Part shown: positions 42,752-52,832 of the stretch, one piece after another | How positions within the stretch are numbered: the first letter of the stretch is position 1 | How the letters are laid out: each line of letters opens with the position of its first letter | Assembly: GCA_015654835.1 (NCBI GenBank) | Contig: JAATGG010000134.1 | Coordinates: 1 to 56,924, forward strand | Reading direction: 5' to 3' | Source of the DNA: Terriglobales bacterium | GTDB taxonomy: Bacteria; Acidobacteriota; Terriglobia; Terriglobales; Acidobacteriaceae | DNA length: 56,924 bases | Made by a program: the position numbers and the translations under genes | The notes under the pieces: generated by a model | Seen by the model: only the letters and a program-made list of their open reading frames with translations | The model's database searches: none | What the model was told of the DNA's origin: nothing

Positions 42752-45700
42752 ATGACCTACAAGAAAAGTGTCGGCTTGCTGCTTGCGCTCCTCCTGGCGT
42801 CGACGATTGGAGCGCCAGTTGCGCAGGCCACGGCCCATCAGCCCGCGGACGAAGTCGCATCCGCAGCGGCGCACGCCTCGCGGGTGACTGGCGATTGGCA
42901 GACCACGGCATCGGTGGCAATTCCCACCGGCAAGACTCCTTCGCGCGCCTCCGAAATGGATTTGGGTGCGGCTCCCGCAGATATCCCGTTGACACGCATG
43001 TTGTTGTTGCTTGAGCCCTCGGCGGCTCAGCGCCAGGCGCTCGATGCGGAACTTGCGAACCAGCAGAATCCTGCTTCGTCCCACTATCATCAATGGCTCA
43101 CCGCCGTGGCGTTTGCCAGTTCGTATGCAAACTCCTCTGCCGACGTTGCAGCAGTCGTCTCATGGCTGCAAGGCCAGGGCTTCCAGGTAGCTCCATTGCC
43201 TGCCGGCCTTGGCTGGGTCGAGTTCTCAGGAACCGCTGGGCAGGTGGAGCAAGCGTTTCACACACACCTCGATCTGCTTGCAACAGCAGCCGGCTCGCGC
43301 GCAGTCTTGGCCAGTGCGATCAACGTGCCTGCCGCGCTGAAGCCTGTCTTCCACGGCTTGGTCTCGCTGGATGGTGCCGTATCGTTGCCGGCATTGACCA
43401 CGCCACAGCCGGTTGCTGTCTCAGCCGCTTCGCTGGCGGCGCAGACCACGCCCAGCCAGGCCGAGGCGCTTACTCCGCGGCTCATGGCGCAATTGCTGCA
43501 TTGGGATGCCTTGCAGGCCTCCGCTGTGAACGGCGCAGGAGAAACCATCGCCATCGCGGCTCGCAGCAACGTGGCCCCATCCGATATTGCTGCTTTCCGC
43601 GCAGTCTTTGGCTTGCCCGCGAACCCACTTGCCATTGCGCCCAACGGCATAGATCCCGGCATCACGTCTGACGAAGCGGAGGCCGTGCTCGCTGCATCCT
43701 GGGCCGGCGCAGCCGCTCCCGGTGCGCAAATCCTGCTGGTGCCCGCTGCTACCACCGGTGCTACGGACGGACTCGATCTTTCGCTGGCGGCCATCGTTGA
43801 TCAGGCGCTTGCGCATACCGTGGCCGTGGGTTACTCGTCCTGCGAGGCCTCGCTGAGCGAGGCGCATCAAGCCTTCTATGCGGCGCTCTATCGGCAAGCC
43901 GCGGTCGAGGGAATCGCTGTGATCGCCGCCGCTGGTGACAGCGGCCCTTCCGCTTGCCACATCGCTGGCAGTCCCGCGCCCGTGAGCAGCGGCTATGGCG
44001 TGAATGCGTTGGCCTCGACGCCGTGGAATACCGCAGTTGGTGTAGCGGGTTTGAGCGCGGATGAGTCGGTCGCTACTGGCCGCATCGCAAGCAGTCCGGC
44101 GCTGGCAGGCTGGTCGCCAACCAGTGCGGCAGACCCGGTCTATGCGGGCGGCGGTGGCAGCAGCACACTCTACGTAGCGCCCAGTTGGCAGCCGCTGCCA
44201 TCGTCGCCTGCGGTGGCGGCAACTCCGGAAGGGCACTTCCGCCTGTTGCCCGATGCCGCATTGCCGACAGCCATCGACAGCGGCGCTCATCATGGTTTGG
44301 CTTTCTGCATGAGCTGCTCCGCGTCAGCCGGTGAATGCACGCTTGTTCGCGGCGGCGGCAGCGCCGCTTCTGCCGCCATTTTTGCCGGTGTTGCGGCATT
44401 GGTAGCCCAAAAGAATGGCCCGCAGGGGAATCTCGCGCCTCATCTGTATGCGCTCAGCCTTCGGAGCGGCGTTTTCGACGATGTGCAACAGGGGGGCGCA
44501 CAACTGTGGTGTCGCGCCGGCAGTCCCGGCTGCGGAGACACCGAGCAGATCGGCTTTGTCGCTGTGCCCGGCTATGACCTGGCCACAGGCCTGGGCGGGG
44601 TAAACACGCAGGCCTTGGTGACCAACTGGTCCGCGGTTCCAGAAGTCGGCACCAGTGCGGTTACGGTGGGGATAACGGCACAACCTGCCATCATTACTCC
44701 GTCGACGCTCGTCACTCTCACCGCCAAGGTAACGCCTGGAGCGGGCGGCGCCACACCGACCGGCACTGTGCTCTTCTATAACATCTCCAGCGGAACGAAT
44801 GTTTCCACAGCGCCCTCGACCGTGGGAGCGGACGGCACTGCATCGCTCAGCATCAGCGGCGTGTTCGCGCTCGGCGATAACAAGGTAGAAGCGATCTACA
44901 GCGGCGATGCCACCTACGCGTCGGCTACTTCGCAGCCAGTCGACATCGCTGTCGAAAAGAGCGCAACGGTGACCTCGCTGACCGCAACGCCCGCTGTGCT
45001 TACCACCGGAACGACTGAAACCTTCAACGCAACCATCGCCCCGGCAACGGCGACTGGAGCCACTTATTCCATCACCGGCAAAGTGAGCTTCTACGATGGC
45101 GCCACTTTGTTAGGCGCCGGGACGGTCACCGCCAACGCCGCATCGCTTGCCAACATCACGCTTTCAACCACCGCCAGCCACACCATCACGGCCGTCTACT
45201 CGGGCGATACCGCCTGGAACACAAGCACTTCGAGCGCCGTTACTCTGGGGTCTACCGCTCCCGATACGGTGACGCTGACCATCACGCCCGCGATGCCCAC
45301 CCTGGGGCAGACCGTGTCCATAGTCGCAACCGTGACTCCCTTGGCCGCTCCTCCTGCGACGGGCGAGCAAAATCCCACAGGCAACGTGGTGTTCTATAGC
45401 GGAACTACTGTGCTGGGCACTGTCGCATTGGTGGCCTCTGCCAACAACACTGCCACGGCGACCTTCACATCGGCCACGCTTGCCGGTGGAGAAGACACCA
45501 TCACCGCCGTCTACGCGGGTGATACATACTACAGTCCGGGAACGTCGGCACCGTTGAACACCAACGTGCAGGGATTCACCATTGCGCCGTCTTCCGCGAA
45601 CCCATCTGCCAACCTAACCATTGTGCAGGGATCGGCAGGATCGGCCTCCTTCACCGTGGCGGGTGTTGGTGGCTTTAACGGCCAGATTCAGGTGGTGTGT

Positions 45701-46159
45701 ACCGTGCCGCAGCAGGACGACATGACCTGCCTGGCAAGTCCGCAGCAGGTGATACCCACCGCAACCGTTACCTTCACCGTGCAGACCTTTGCCGCGAGCA
45801 GTTCTGTCGCCGCTGCCGGTCATGCGCATGAACGTCCGTGGCCTCGCACAGCCGGTGAAACGGCGCTGGCTCTTCTCGGATTTTTCCTCCTGCCTTTCGG
45901 GCGTCGGACATGTGTATTCTCAAATCTTCTTTCGCGTCGCCTCGTCCCCCTGCTGCTCTTGTTGGTGGGGCTAAGCGGCGCGGGCATCGGCTGCAGCAAC
46001 AGCGTCAAAGTAACCTCGTCTTCCGGCACGCCCTTGGGAGTGGCCACCCTCACTATCACCGCATCCACCTACGAAAACACAACCCCCGTCAGCCGCAGCG
46101 TCTATCTGACGGTGAACGTCGTGGCGCCGGGTTCCCCCGCAACTTCGAATGGAAACTGA
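42752..46159 (+). CDS. Sedolisin (S53, pro-kumamolisin) family protein with Ig-like repeats, possibly catalytically impaired
   Basis: 1135 aa from ATG 42752 (AGAGGA upstream; signal peptide LLLALLLASTIGAPVAQA). It contains a pro-kumamolisin activation domain (about 40-200), an S53 catalytic domain (about 230-640), three bacterial Ig-like repeats (about 645-970, each ending in an A.YSGD- or A.YAGD-type strand) and a hydrophobic C-terminal region. S53 enzymes use Glu, Asp and Ser. Glu310 is in place, but the residue four positions later is Ala314 where family members have Asp, within an otherwise typical WAGAAAPGA context. The oxyanion Asp (Asp396 in AAGDSG) and a Ser (Ser537 in GGGSAAS) remain. 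It may be an inactive protease or binding protein. It is not co-directional with a clear partner other than the RNase downstream. Confidence 0.88.
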   Translation: MTYKKSVGLLLALLLASTIGAPVAQATAHQPADEVASAAAHASRVTGDWQTTASVAIPTGKTPSRASEMDLGAAPADIPLTRMLLLLEPSAAQRQALDAELANQQNPASSHYHQWLTAVAFASSYANSSADVAAVVSWLQGQGFQVAPLPAGLGWVEFSGTAGQVEQAFHTHLDLLATAAGSRAVLASAINVPAALKPVFHGLVSLDGAVSLPALTTPQPVAVSAASLAAQTTPSQAEALTPRLMAQLLHWDALQASAVNGAGETIAIAARSNVAPSDIAAFRAVFGLPANPLAIAPNGIDPGITSDEAEAVLAASWAGAAAPGAQILLVPAATTGATDGLDLSLAAIVDQALAHTVAVGYSSCEASLSEAHQAFYAALYRQAAVEGIAVIAAAGDSGPSACHIAGSPAPVSSGYGVNALASTPWNTAVGVAGLSADESVATGRIASSPALAGWSPTSAADPVYAGGGGSSTLYVAPSWQPLPSSPAVAATPEGHFRLLPDAALPTAIDSGAHHGLAFCMSCSASAGECTLVRGGGSAASAAIFAGVAALVAQKNGPQGNLAPHLYALSLRSGVFDDVQQGGAQLWCRAGSPGCGDTEQIGFVAVPGYDLATGLGGVNTQALVTNWSAVPEVGTSAVTVGITAQPAIITPSTLVTLTAKVTPGAGGATPTGTVLFYNISSGTNVSTAPSTVGADGTASLSISGVFALGDNKVEAIYSGDATYASATSQPVDIAVEKSATVTSLTATPAVLTTGTTETFNATIAPATATGATYSITGKVSFYDGATLLGAGTVTANAASLANITLSTTASHTITAVYSGDTAWNTSTSSAVTLGSTAPDTVTLTITPAMPTLGQTVSIVATVTPLAAPPATGEQNPTGNVVFYSGTTVLGTVALVASANNTATATFTSATLAGGEDTITAVYAGDTYYSPGTSAPLNTNVQGFTIAPSSANPSANLTIVQGSAGSASFTVAGVGGFNGQIQVVCTVPQQDDMTCLASPQQVIPTATVTFTVQTFAASSSVAAAGHAHERPWPRTAGETALALLGFFLLPFGRRTCVFSNLLSRRLVPLLLLLVGLSGAGIGCSNSVKVTSSSGTPLGVATLTITASTYENTTPVSRSVYLTVNVVAPGSPATSNGN

Positions 46160-46248
46160 CAGTGTGCCGCGCCGCGAAGCCTATTTGCAGAGCGGCCTTA
46201 ACCCGGACATGGTAGGCTGGCTCTTCGCCTTTGGGAGCCTTCGACCTC

Positions 46249-47715
46249 ATGCATTCCAGCCAGCCTTTGCACTTCAATCTTGGATCTGCGGCACATGCTG
46301 CCATGATCGAGCATGGATTTCAGCCGGAGTTTCCCGTCGGCGCAAAAGAAGAACTGACAGCGATTCAGGCGCATCCAATGCCGCTGGTCGCCGCTGGAAT
46401 GCAGGATCTGCGAAATCTGCTGTGGTCCTCCATCGACAATGAAACGTCAAAGGATCTCGATCAGATCGAATGGGCCGAGCAACTGCCAGGCGCGCGGATC
46501 CGTGTGTTCATCGGCGTGGCGGATGTGGACGCCCGCGTTGTTTCGGGATCGATCATCGATGGCCACGCGCGCTCTGAAACCACCTCCGTCTATACCGGCG
46601 TCAAGGTGTTTCCTATGCTGCCGGTCGAACTCAGCGAAGGCCTCACTTCTTTGAATGAGAACGAAGACCGCGCCGCAATCGTCATCGAATTCATCGTGGA
46701 TGCGGGGGGCACCGCATCCGAGGGCACGGTCTATCGAGCCCTGGTGCGGAATCGCGCGCAACTTGCTTATAACAGCGTGGGCGCATGGCTCGCGGGCACA
46801 GCGCCGGCCCCAGCCAAAGTTGCAGCGAACGCACAGTTAGCCGCACAGCTCAAAATGCAAGACGTCGCCGCCCGGTGCATGCTCAATAGCCGCTTTCAAC
46901 ATGGCGCGCTCGATTTGGAAACTGTCGAGACTAGACCGGTGACCGTGGCCGGCGAAGTCAAAGATCTCGTTCGCCTCGAAAAGAACCGGGCCACGTCTCT
47001 CATCGAGGAGTTCATGGTAGCGGCCAACGGCGTGATCGCCAAGACATTTGAACGTACCGGCGTTGCTTCGATCCGGCGCATCGTGCGCACACCAAAGCGT
47101 TGGGATCGCCTTGTCGAACTCGCAGCAGGCTTAGGCACTAAGCTGCCAGCCGAGCCGGACTCGAAGGCGCTCAACGATCTGCTGCTGGCCCGGAAGCAGA
47201 AAGCCCCGGACCACTTTCCTGATTTGTCTCTTGCCGTGGTCAAACTCATGGGGTCCGGCGAATATGTTTTGGTAAAGCCGAACCAGCCGTCGCCAGGGCA
47301 CTTCGGCCTGGCCGTGCAGGACTACACACACTCTACCGCCCCCAATCGCCGCTTTCCCGATATGGTGACCCAGCGCTTGCTCAAGGCGTGGCTGGCCAAT
47401 GCTCCGTCTCCCTATACCGAAGAAGATCTGGGCGCAATCGCGCTGCGTTGCACGCAGATGGAGGACGCAGCGCGCAAAGTAGAGCGCGAAATGCAGAAGC
47501 GTATCGCCGCCGTGGTGTTGCGCCCGCGCATTGGCCAGAGCTTCCCGGCGATTGTCACGGGCGTGAATCAGTATGGAACGTTCGTCCGCACGCTCGACCC
47601 TCATGTCGAGGGAATGCTGGTCCAGGGCGGCAAAGGCCTGGACGTTGGCGATCGCGTAACAGTGAAGCTGATCTCTACCGATCCGGAACGTGGATTTATC
47701 GACTTCGCAGCCTAG
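46249..47715 (+). CDS. RNB-domain exoribonuclease (RNase II/R family) with C-terminal S1 domain
   Basis: 488 aa from ATG 46249 (GGGAG upstream). The RNB catalytic cluster is IDNETSKDLDQIEW: Asp63, Asp69 and Asp71 match E. coli RNase II Asp201, Asp207 and Asp209, but the fourth acidic residue (Asp210) is Gln72. I recall this DLDQ variant as a subfamily feature, so activity is probably retained. The substrate-channel motif HSTAPNRRFPDMVTQRLL is present. A C-terminal S1 fold (FPAIVTGVNQYGTFVRTLDP) binds RNA. It lacks the N-terminal cold-shock domains, so it is shorter than RNase R. It degrades RNA 3' to 5' by family. Confidence 0.9.
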   Translation: MHSSQPLHFNLGSAAHAAMIEHGFQPEFPVGAKEELTAIQAHPMPLVAAGMQDLRNLLWSSIDNETSKDLDQIEWAEQLPGARIRVFIGVADVDARVVSGSIIDGHARSETTSVYTGVKVFPMLPVELSEGLTSLNENEDRAAIVIEFIVDAGGTASEGTVYRALVRNRAQLAYNSVGAWLAGTAPAPAKVAANAQLAAQLKMQDVAARCMLNSRFQHGALDLETVETRPVTVAGEVKDLVRLEKNRATSLIEEFMVAANGVIAKTFERTGVASIRRIVRTPKRWDRLVELAAGLGTKLPAEPDSKALNDLLLARKQKAPDHFPDLSLAVVKLMGSGEYVLVKPNQPSPGHFGLAVQDYTHSTAPNRRFPDMVTQRLLKAWLANAPSPYTEEDLGAIALRCTQMEDAARKVEREMQKRIAAVVLRPRIGQSFPAIVTGVNQYGTFVRTLDPHVEGMLVQGGKGLDVGDRVTVKLISTDPERGFIDFAA

Positions 47716-47910
47716 TTGCAGGCGAAGCCAGTGAGCCACAGAGGCACCGTAGCGGCGCACATGCTCGCGTCGGCGCGCACCGTGCAAACCTGTATGATTA
47801 AGTTTGACGGCACGTTTTCGCAAGCCCCCTCAGGGCTTCCCAATCGACAGGTCGGGGCCCTGAGAGCAAGGTATATCCGCGACGTTCGTTCACCTCTTTG
47901 TCCTGCCGTT

Positions 47911-49755
47911 ATGAAGCTACTTCTGCACACGTGTTCGTCCTATCGCAACTGGAAGGCTGCGCCGTGCAGGCTCTCAGTCGATGCGAAGAGAGCTACTGCC
48001 TGGGGCCTGGCCATATCGTTGGCTCTTTGCGTTCTGGGGCGTCTATCGATGCTGCATGCCCAGCCTCAACCCGGTTCTCCTGTCCCACCCGCAACATCTC
48101 AAAGCCCGCAAGGCGAGACGGCTCACCAAAAGAAAACCGCTGAAGCTTCCGTCGCCTCCGCTATTGAATTCGCCGATAAGATCGAAGCGTCGAAAATCAA
48201 GTTTGAGCTCAGAAACAATGTGAGTCCTCAGCACTATTCCATCGAGACGATGATGGGTGGAGTAGCCGTCTTCGATTACAACAATGACGGACTGCTTGAT
48301 ATCTTCTTTACCAATGGGGCAGCCATTCCCTCGCTCGAAAAAAACGATCCGGCCTACGATAATCGCCTCTTTCGTAATAACGGCGATGGCACTTTTACTG
48401 ACGTAACCGAGAGCGCTGGATTGCGTGGAGCCGGTTACTCGATGGGCGTCGCCGCCGGGGATTACGACAACGACGGGTATGTCGATCTCTATGTGGCCGG
48501 CGTCAATCGCAACCAACTTTTTCATAACAACGGCAACGGCAGCTTTACCGATGTAACAGAAAAGTCGGGTACGACCGGTACAGTCCCTAAATTAGGAAAA
48601 GCCTGGGGTGTCGCCGCGGGCTGGTTCGACTATAACAACGACGGCCTTCTCGACTTGTTGGTCATCAACTATCTCAATTACGACATAAAAACAGCAAGGC
48701 AGTGTCCTGTCGAGGACGTTCCTGCCTACTGCTCGCCGAATGAGTTTCAGGGAACGCCTGATATTCTCTATCGCAATAACGGCGACGGCACGTTTACAGA
48801 TGTTTCTGTACCGTCGCACGTCGCCCAATATATCGGTAAGGGCATGGGGCTGGCATTTGCGGACTATGACAGCGATGGGTTTACCGATGTTTTCATTTCA
48901 AACGATACTTTTCCGAATTTTCTGCTCCACAACAACGGCGATGGAACCTTTACCGATGTTGCCATGTTAGCCGGCGTTCAATATAACGAAAGTGGAAAAA
49001 CCGTTGCGGGCATGGGAGTTGATTTTCGAGATATCGATAACGACGGAAGGCCCGATATCTTCCAGACTGCGATGTTCGGGGACAGTTTTCAGCTTTATCG
49101 CAATGCGGGTGATGGCCAGTTCCAGGACGTATCCGGAGAGTCCGGCCTCACACGGATCACCAGCCGGCTGACAGCCTGGGGGACTGGAATTTTCGATTTC
49201 GACAACGATGGCAATAAGGACATTTTCACGGCCGACGCCGAAATACTCGATAAGTCAATGGAGATAGCCCATCGCCCGTTCGCTCTTTCCAATGGGCTAT
49301 TTCACAATCGCGGCAACCTTGTTTTTGAAGATATCAGCGCTAAGGCAGGCGCAGGCTTTTCAAACCCGGCAGCTCACCGTGGCGCGGCCTTTGGCGATTT
49401 CAATAACGATGGAAAGATCGATATTGCCGTGAGCGTTCTCAATGGTCCTTCTCAATTGCTCATGAATTGCTCGAATGCCCAGGGCCACTGGATTATTCTG
49501 AAGTTGGTCGGTACTAAGTCGAATCGCGACGGGCTGGGCACAAAAATCAAAATAACCACTTCGCATGGCAGCCAGTTTAATCAAGCTACAACTGCGGTGG
49601 GATATAACTCATCGAGCGACAAACGGGTTTATTTCGGCCTGGGAGATGCCGAGTTGATCGAGAAGATCGAGATGCTTTGGCCAAGCGGTACAAACCAGGT
49701 TCTAACAAATGTTAATGTAAACCAGGTCCTCACTGTAACCGAGAGCCGTCCCTAG
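47911..49755 (+). CDS. Exported FG-GAP/VCBS repeat protein with ASPIC/UnbV domain (CRTAC1-like)
   Basis: 614 aa from ATG 47911; the frame is open to 47716 but has no good ribosome binding site anywhere, so the start is uncertain. A signal peptide (ATAWGLAISLALCVLG) precedes seven FG-GAP-type repeats with calcium-binding D.D.DG..D cores (for example DYNNDGLLDIFF, DYDNDGYVDLYV, DFNNDGKIDIAV), a beta-propeller. The C-terminal 70 residues, with YFGLGDAELIEKIEMLWPSG, form an ASPIC/UnbV domain. Such proteins are secreted or surface exposed and often accompany TonB receptors and TPR proteins in Acidobacteriota; their ligand is unknown. Confidence 0.9.
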   Translation: MKLLLHTCSSYRNWKAAPCRLSVDAKRATAWGLAISLALCVLGRLSMLHAQPQPGSPVPPATSQSPQGETAHQKKTAEASVASAIEFADKIEASKIKFELRNNVSPQHYSIETMMGGVAVFDYNNDGLLDIFFTNGAAIPSLEKNDPAYDNRLFRNNGDGTFTDVTESAGLRGAGYSMGVAAGDYDNDGYVDLYVAGVNRNQLFHNNGNGSFTDVTEKSGTTGTVPKLGKAWGVAAGWFDYNNDGLLDLLVINYLNYDIKTARQCPVEDVPAYCSPNEFQGTPDILYRNNGDGTFTDVSVPSHVAQYIGKGMGLAFADYDSDGFTDVFISNDTFPNFLLHNNGDGTFTDVAMLAGVQYNESGKTVAGMGVDFRDIDNDGRPDIFQTAMFGDSFQLYRNAGDGQFQDVSGESGLTRITSRLTAWGTGIFDFDNDGNKDIFTADAEILDKSMEIAHRPFALSNGLFHNRGNLVFEDISAKAGAGFSNPAAHRGAAFGDFNNDGKIDIAVSVLNGPSQLLMNCSNAQGHWIILKLVGTKSNRDGLGTKIKITTSHGSQFNQATTAVGYNSSSDKRVYFGLGDAELIEKIEMLWPSGTNQVLTNVNVNQVLTVTESRP

Positions 49756-49765
49756 CGCGGCTCTC
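49741..49765. terminator. Hairpin between convergent stop codons
   Basis: An 8-bp stem GAGAGCCG/CGGCTCTC with a 9-nt loop covers the convergent ends at 49755 and 49766. T-tracts are weak, so it is a candidate bidirectional terminator only. Confidence 0.5.
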
Positions 49766-51508
49766 TCAAGGCTTTGAAATACCCGTCAGCCGCTGTGCCA
49801 GTTCGTCCTGTTGATTGCGGTTCAACAATTCTCTCAGTTCTTCCATCAATTCCTGATCGTTCTTTGCGTAAGCTGCCAACATTTCCGCGGTTAGATCGGC
49901 ATCTTTAACTTTGTCGGTGTGGAAGTAAGCATCACAAAGAGTAAGTAGCAGGGCTGGCGTTCGCGTGTGAGATCTCGACAGCAGGTCTGCTGCTTCCGCC
50001 CACTTTTTCTGCTTGTAGCGCACGACACCCAACTCCGCAACCGCAGCCTGGTAATTCGGGTCGTTCGCAATCTCTGCATTAAATTCTTTCTCTGCTTCTT
50101 CAAGCTTGCGTTGCTGCAGAGCGAATATGCCTAAGTAAGTATGTGCTCCGCGTACTGTGGGTTCAACCTCCAATGCGTGCCGCAGATTGCGCACGCCGTC
50201 TGTGGAGTTACCCATATATAAGTAGAGAGCTCCTGCAAGAAAATAAGGGTGTCCCGGAGTCGCAGAGGATGCCTGGGCATGTTTTTTGAATAGCTGGATC
50301 GCGGCGTCTTCACGGTGCTCGGCCAGCAATTGTCGAGCTTGGTTCCAAGCCGCTTTATCTTCCGCCGTTCCAAGCGCCGATGGCGCAAAGGAAGTTTGCT
50401 CCATCATCTTGTGATGAAGATCAGCTTGATGCTGCGCCTCTGTCACGTTGCCAAGCCCTGCATAAGCTCTGGATAGATAGTAGTGCGCCAGCATCTTGGT
50501 CGGGTCGAGTTGCAATAATCGATCTAGCGTATCAATCGCAGGCTGATATTGCTTTAGTTCAAGCTCGCAATGTCCAAGTCCGAGCAATGCATCCGAATCG
50601 TCTTTCTTCAGTGTCAAAACCCGCTCATAGACCTCTTGAGCTCTCTGCCACTGGGATAACTTCACATCCACAGAAGCAAGCAATTCCAACGCCTCAACGT
50701 GGTTTGGATGCATCGCGACGGCTTTCTCTGAATACTTTTCTGCATTCTGAAAATCCATTCGATCCATGCTGGCGATGCCGAGATCGAAGTCGATGCGATC
50801 GAGATTCGGGTTGGACTGCTGGGCTCTTTGAAGCCATCCAATACCTGCCTCACAGTCTCCGGAACTGCACAGCAACTCGCCATATTTTTGCCACACCGAG
50901 GGGTTATCTGCGTCGTATTTCAGGCAATCCTGAATTGCCTTGATGGCCATATCGTCGCGTCCCGTCAGATGATATGCCTGTGCCAAATAATAGAGACCAT
51001 CTCCATCTTTTGGATCGAGTTTCAGATGGTGAAGCAAGAGTTGGATGGCCTCATCCTTATCTCCTGCGACAAGTCGATAGACTCCCACCTTGAACAGCAG
51101 GTCCGTGTCGGATGGTGCTAACTTCAATCCCCTTTCGTAGAATAATTCTGCCTCGGCAGGTCTTCCTGAATCTTCCAACAGCATCGCCTGTAGCTTTAAC
51201 GCGGGAACAAAATCAGGATGTTCCGCGAGCAGGCGATTCGTCAGAACTAATGCCTGATGGGCATCTCCATGTTGCGCTGTGCTAAGCGCTTGATGCCACT
51301 GGCTCGTCAGCGAAGCTTCGGTCTGCGGTACTGCTCTTTGTGCAACGGAGGCTGCGATGAAACAGGCGGCAGACAACACATAGCCTATGCAGTGAAGGAC
51401 GAACGCGTGCTGGCGAATCGCGCGTGCCAACGGTATATCGAAATCTGATTTTCCAAGGTCCTGCAGACTTCCAATCGCGAATCGTTTTGTTGCCCGCTTC
51501 AAGTGCAT
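49766..51508 (-). CDS. TPR-repeat protein with N-terminal membrane anchor
   Basis: 580 aa. A hydrophobic helix at about 34-56 (FVLHCIGYVLSAACFIAAS) precedes about a dozen tetratricopeptide repeats, seen as repeated A..Y...L.L.P or G...D/E patterns. TPR arrays bind proteins. It probably sits in the periplasm, anchored to the membrane. It follows the next TPR gene after only 7 nt, so the two form an operon. Confidence 0.88.
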   Translation of the reverse strand: MHLKRATKRFAIGSLQDLGKSDFDIPLARAIRQHAFVLHCIGYVLSAACFIAASVAQRAVPQTEASLTSQWHQALSTAQHGDAHQALVLTNRLLAEHPDFVPALKLQAMLLEDSGRPAEAELFYERGLKLAPSDTDLLFKVGVYRLVAGDKDEAIQLLLHHLKLDPKDGDGLYYLAQAYHLTGRDDMAIKAIQDCLKYDADNPSVWQKYGELLCSSGDCEAGIGWLQRAQQSNPNLDRIDFDLGIASMDRMDFQNAEKYSEKAVAMHPNHVEALELLASVDVKLSQWQRAQEVYERVLTLKKDDSDALLGLGHCELELKQYQPAIDTLDRLLQLDPTKMLAHYYLSRAYAGLGNVTEAQHQADLHHKMMEQTSFAPSALGTAEDKAAWNQARQLLAEHREDAAIQLFKKHAQASSATPGHPYFLAGALYLYMGNSTDGVRNLRHALEVEPTVRGAHTYLGIFALQQRKLEEAEKEFNAEIANDPNYQAAVAELGVVRYKQKKWAEAADLLSRSHTRTPALLLTLCDAYFHTDKVKDADLTAEMLAAYAKNDQELMEELRELLNRNQQDELAQRLTGISKP

Positions 51509-51515
51509 ACTTATC

Positions 51516-52730
51516 CTACTTGCCGTTTAGGTCGCGATCTTTATCCACATCTCCGGTGTCAAACCTGGTCGGGTTGACGCGCATTTGCTTATAAAGCGCC
51601 TGTAACTTATCCTGCATCGCTTTATATCTCTTGTAGAGTTCTACTTCGCGTTTCGCGTCCTCTTTTCGTCCACTTTGCCAATAGGCTTTGCTTAAAAGAA
51701 AATGTGCCGCGTCGTTAGCCGGTTCAAGTTGGACGACTTGTTCAAGAAGCGGCAACGCCTGATCCTGCTGCTTCATAAGGATCATTGTTTTAGCCAAGCC
51801 CAACTGAGCATCGACATCCCCGGGCGCCAGTTGAACAGCTTTTGCATAGTCCTTGTAGGCTTGGGAGATATTGCCACTTTCCGCGTCAATCTCGCCCAGT
51901 CGGCACTCAGCTTTTTCGTCCGCGGGGTTTAATTCCAATGCCAGCCTATACTCGCGCACAGCCTCTTCCTTATAGGCCGGTTTGAGAGAGTCATTCAGCA
52001 CTTCCGCCAATTCGAAGTGAATTCCAGGAAGCTTAGGGTTGATCTTGATTGCCGCGCGGTAGTGGGCGATGGCGCCATCCGGGTCGCCGTATCTGAGAGT
52101 TTCATGCGCGACCATCTGATGCATCTCGGCCGAATCGGGATCGGACATCGAGAGCCCCAGCATTGCCTGACCCGCAAGCTGCGTATAGATTCGATAGGCC
52201 GTATAAAGCACGCGCACGTTCGCTGGATCTTGCCCGCGTAACCTCTCAACCACTACTGCGGCTTTATCGAGGTCGCCGGTTGCAGTATAAAGATCGATCA
52301 GTTCCATACCGGCCTGAAGAATGACTTTTTTATCTTCAAGATGAGGAAACGCGGTTTCAAAATCATTGCGCGCAGCAGGTAAGTCCCCAGCCTGCCGCTC
52401 GCAAGTAGCGAGCAACACCTGCACATGCCATAGTCTGGGGCGCCGCGCCGTAGCAGCGCGCAATTCAGGTGTGGCATGAGCACAATCGCCTTTGAAAAAT
52501 AGCAGAACGCCGAGATTGCCACGCGCATCCACATTCGTCGGGTCCAGCGCAATCAAGGCTTGCAATTCAGGGATGGCAAGGTCCGGCTTCTTTTCCTCTA
52601 AATATTGCTGTAGCTTACGCGAGTGTTCCGCAATCTCCTGCTGAAGGTTAGACGGAGTTTGTGCCACGCACAGAGAACAACTAAGCAGAAGCCCGATCCT
52701 GATCCATCTAACGAGAAGTTTCAAACTCAT
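51516..52730 (-). CDS. Secreted TPR-repeat protein
   Basis: 404 aa. A signal peptide (IGLLLSCSLCVAQ) is followed by TPR repeats (LDPTNVDARGNLGVLLFFKGD, INPKLPGIHFELAEVLND, LNPADEKAECRLGEIDAESG). The gene is upstream of, and 7 nt from, the longer TPR gene and lies downstream of the TonB receptor and its terminator, so this pair probably also has its own promoter near 52740-52770. Confidence 0.88.
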   Translation of the reverse strand: MSLKLLVRWIRIGLLLSCSLCVAQTPSNLQQEIAEHSRKLQQYLEEKKPDLAIPELQALIALDPTNVDARGNLGVLLFFKGDCAHATPELRAATARRPRLWHVQVLLATCERQAGDLPAARNDFETAFPHLEDKKVILQAGMELIDLYTATGDLDKAAVVVERLRGQDPANVRVLYTAYRIYTQLAGQAMLGLSMSDPDSAEMHQMVAHETLRYGDPDGAIAHYRAAIKINPKLPGIHFELAEVLNDSLKPAYKEEAVREYRLALELNPADEKAECRLGEIDAESGNISQAYKDYAKAVQLAPGDVDAQLGLAKTMILMKQQDQALPLLEQVVQLEPANDAAHFLLSKAYWQSGRKEDAKREVELYKRYKAMQDKLQALYKQMRVNPTRFDTGDVDKDRDLNGK

Positions 52731-52774
52731 ATTGCTCTTATTCTAATGCGCAGTAAGTTAAGAAACTACCGAAA

Positions 52775-52807
52775 TAAAAAAGAGAGACGGCCCTGAGGCC
52801 GTCTCTC
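52775..52807 (-). terminator. Intrinsic terminator of the TonB receptor gene
   Basis: A perfect 11-bp stem (GAGAGACGGCC/GGCCGTCTCTC) with a 4-nt loop, followed on the minus strand by six T. It lies 26 nt past the receptor stop codon and is the clearest intrinsic terminator in the window. Confidence 0.92.
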
Positions 52808-52832
52808 CGGTTAGGTCGAAATCGACGTAGTT

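Noticed and set aside
46438-46470. Loss of one acidic residue (Gln72) in the RNB catalytic cluster as evidence of an inactive RNase
   Set aside because: The essential Asp equivalent to E. coli Asp209 is retained, and I recall the DLDQ variant in a recognised subfamily.
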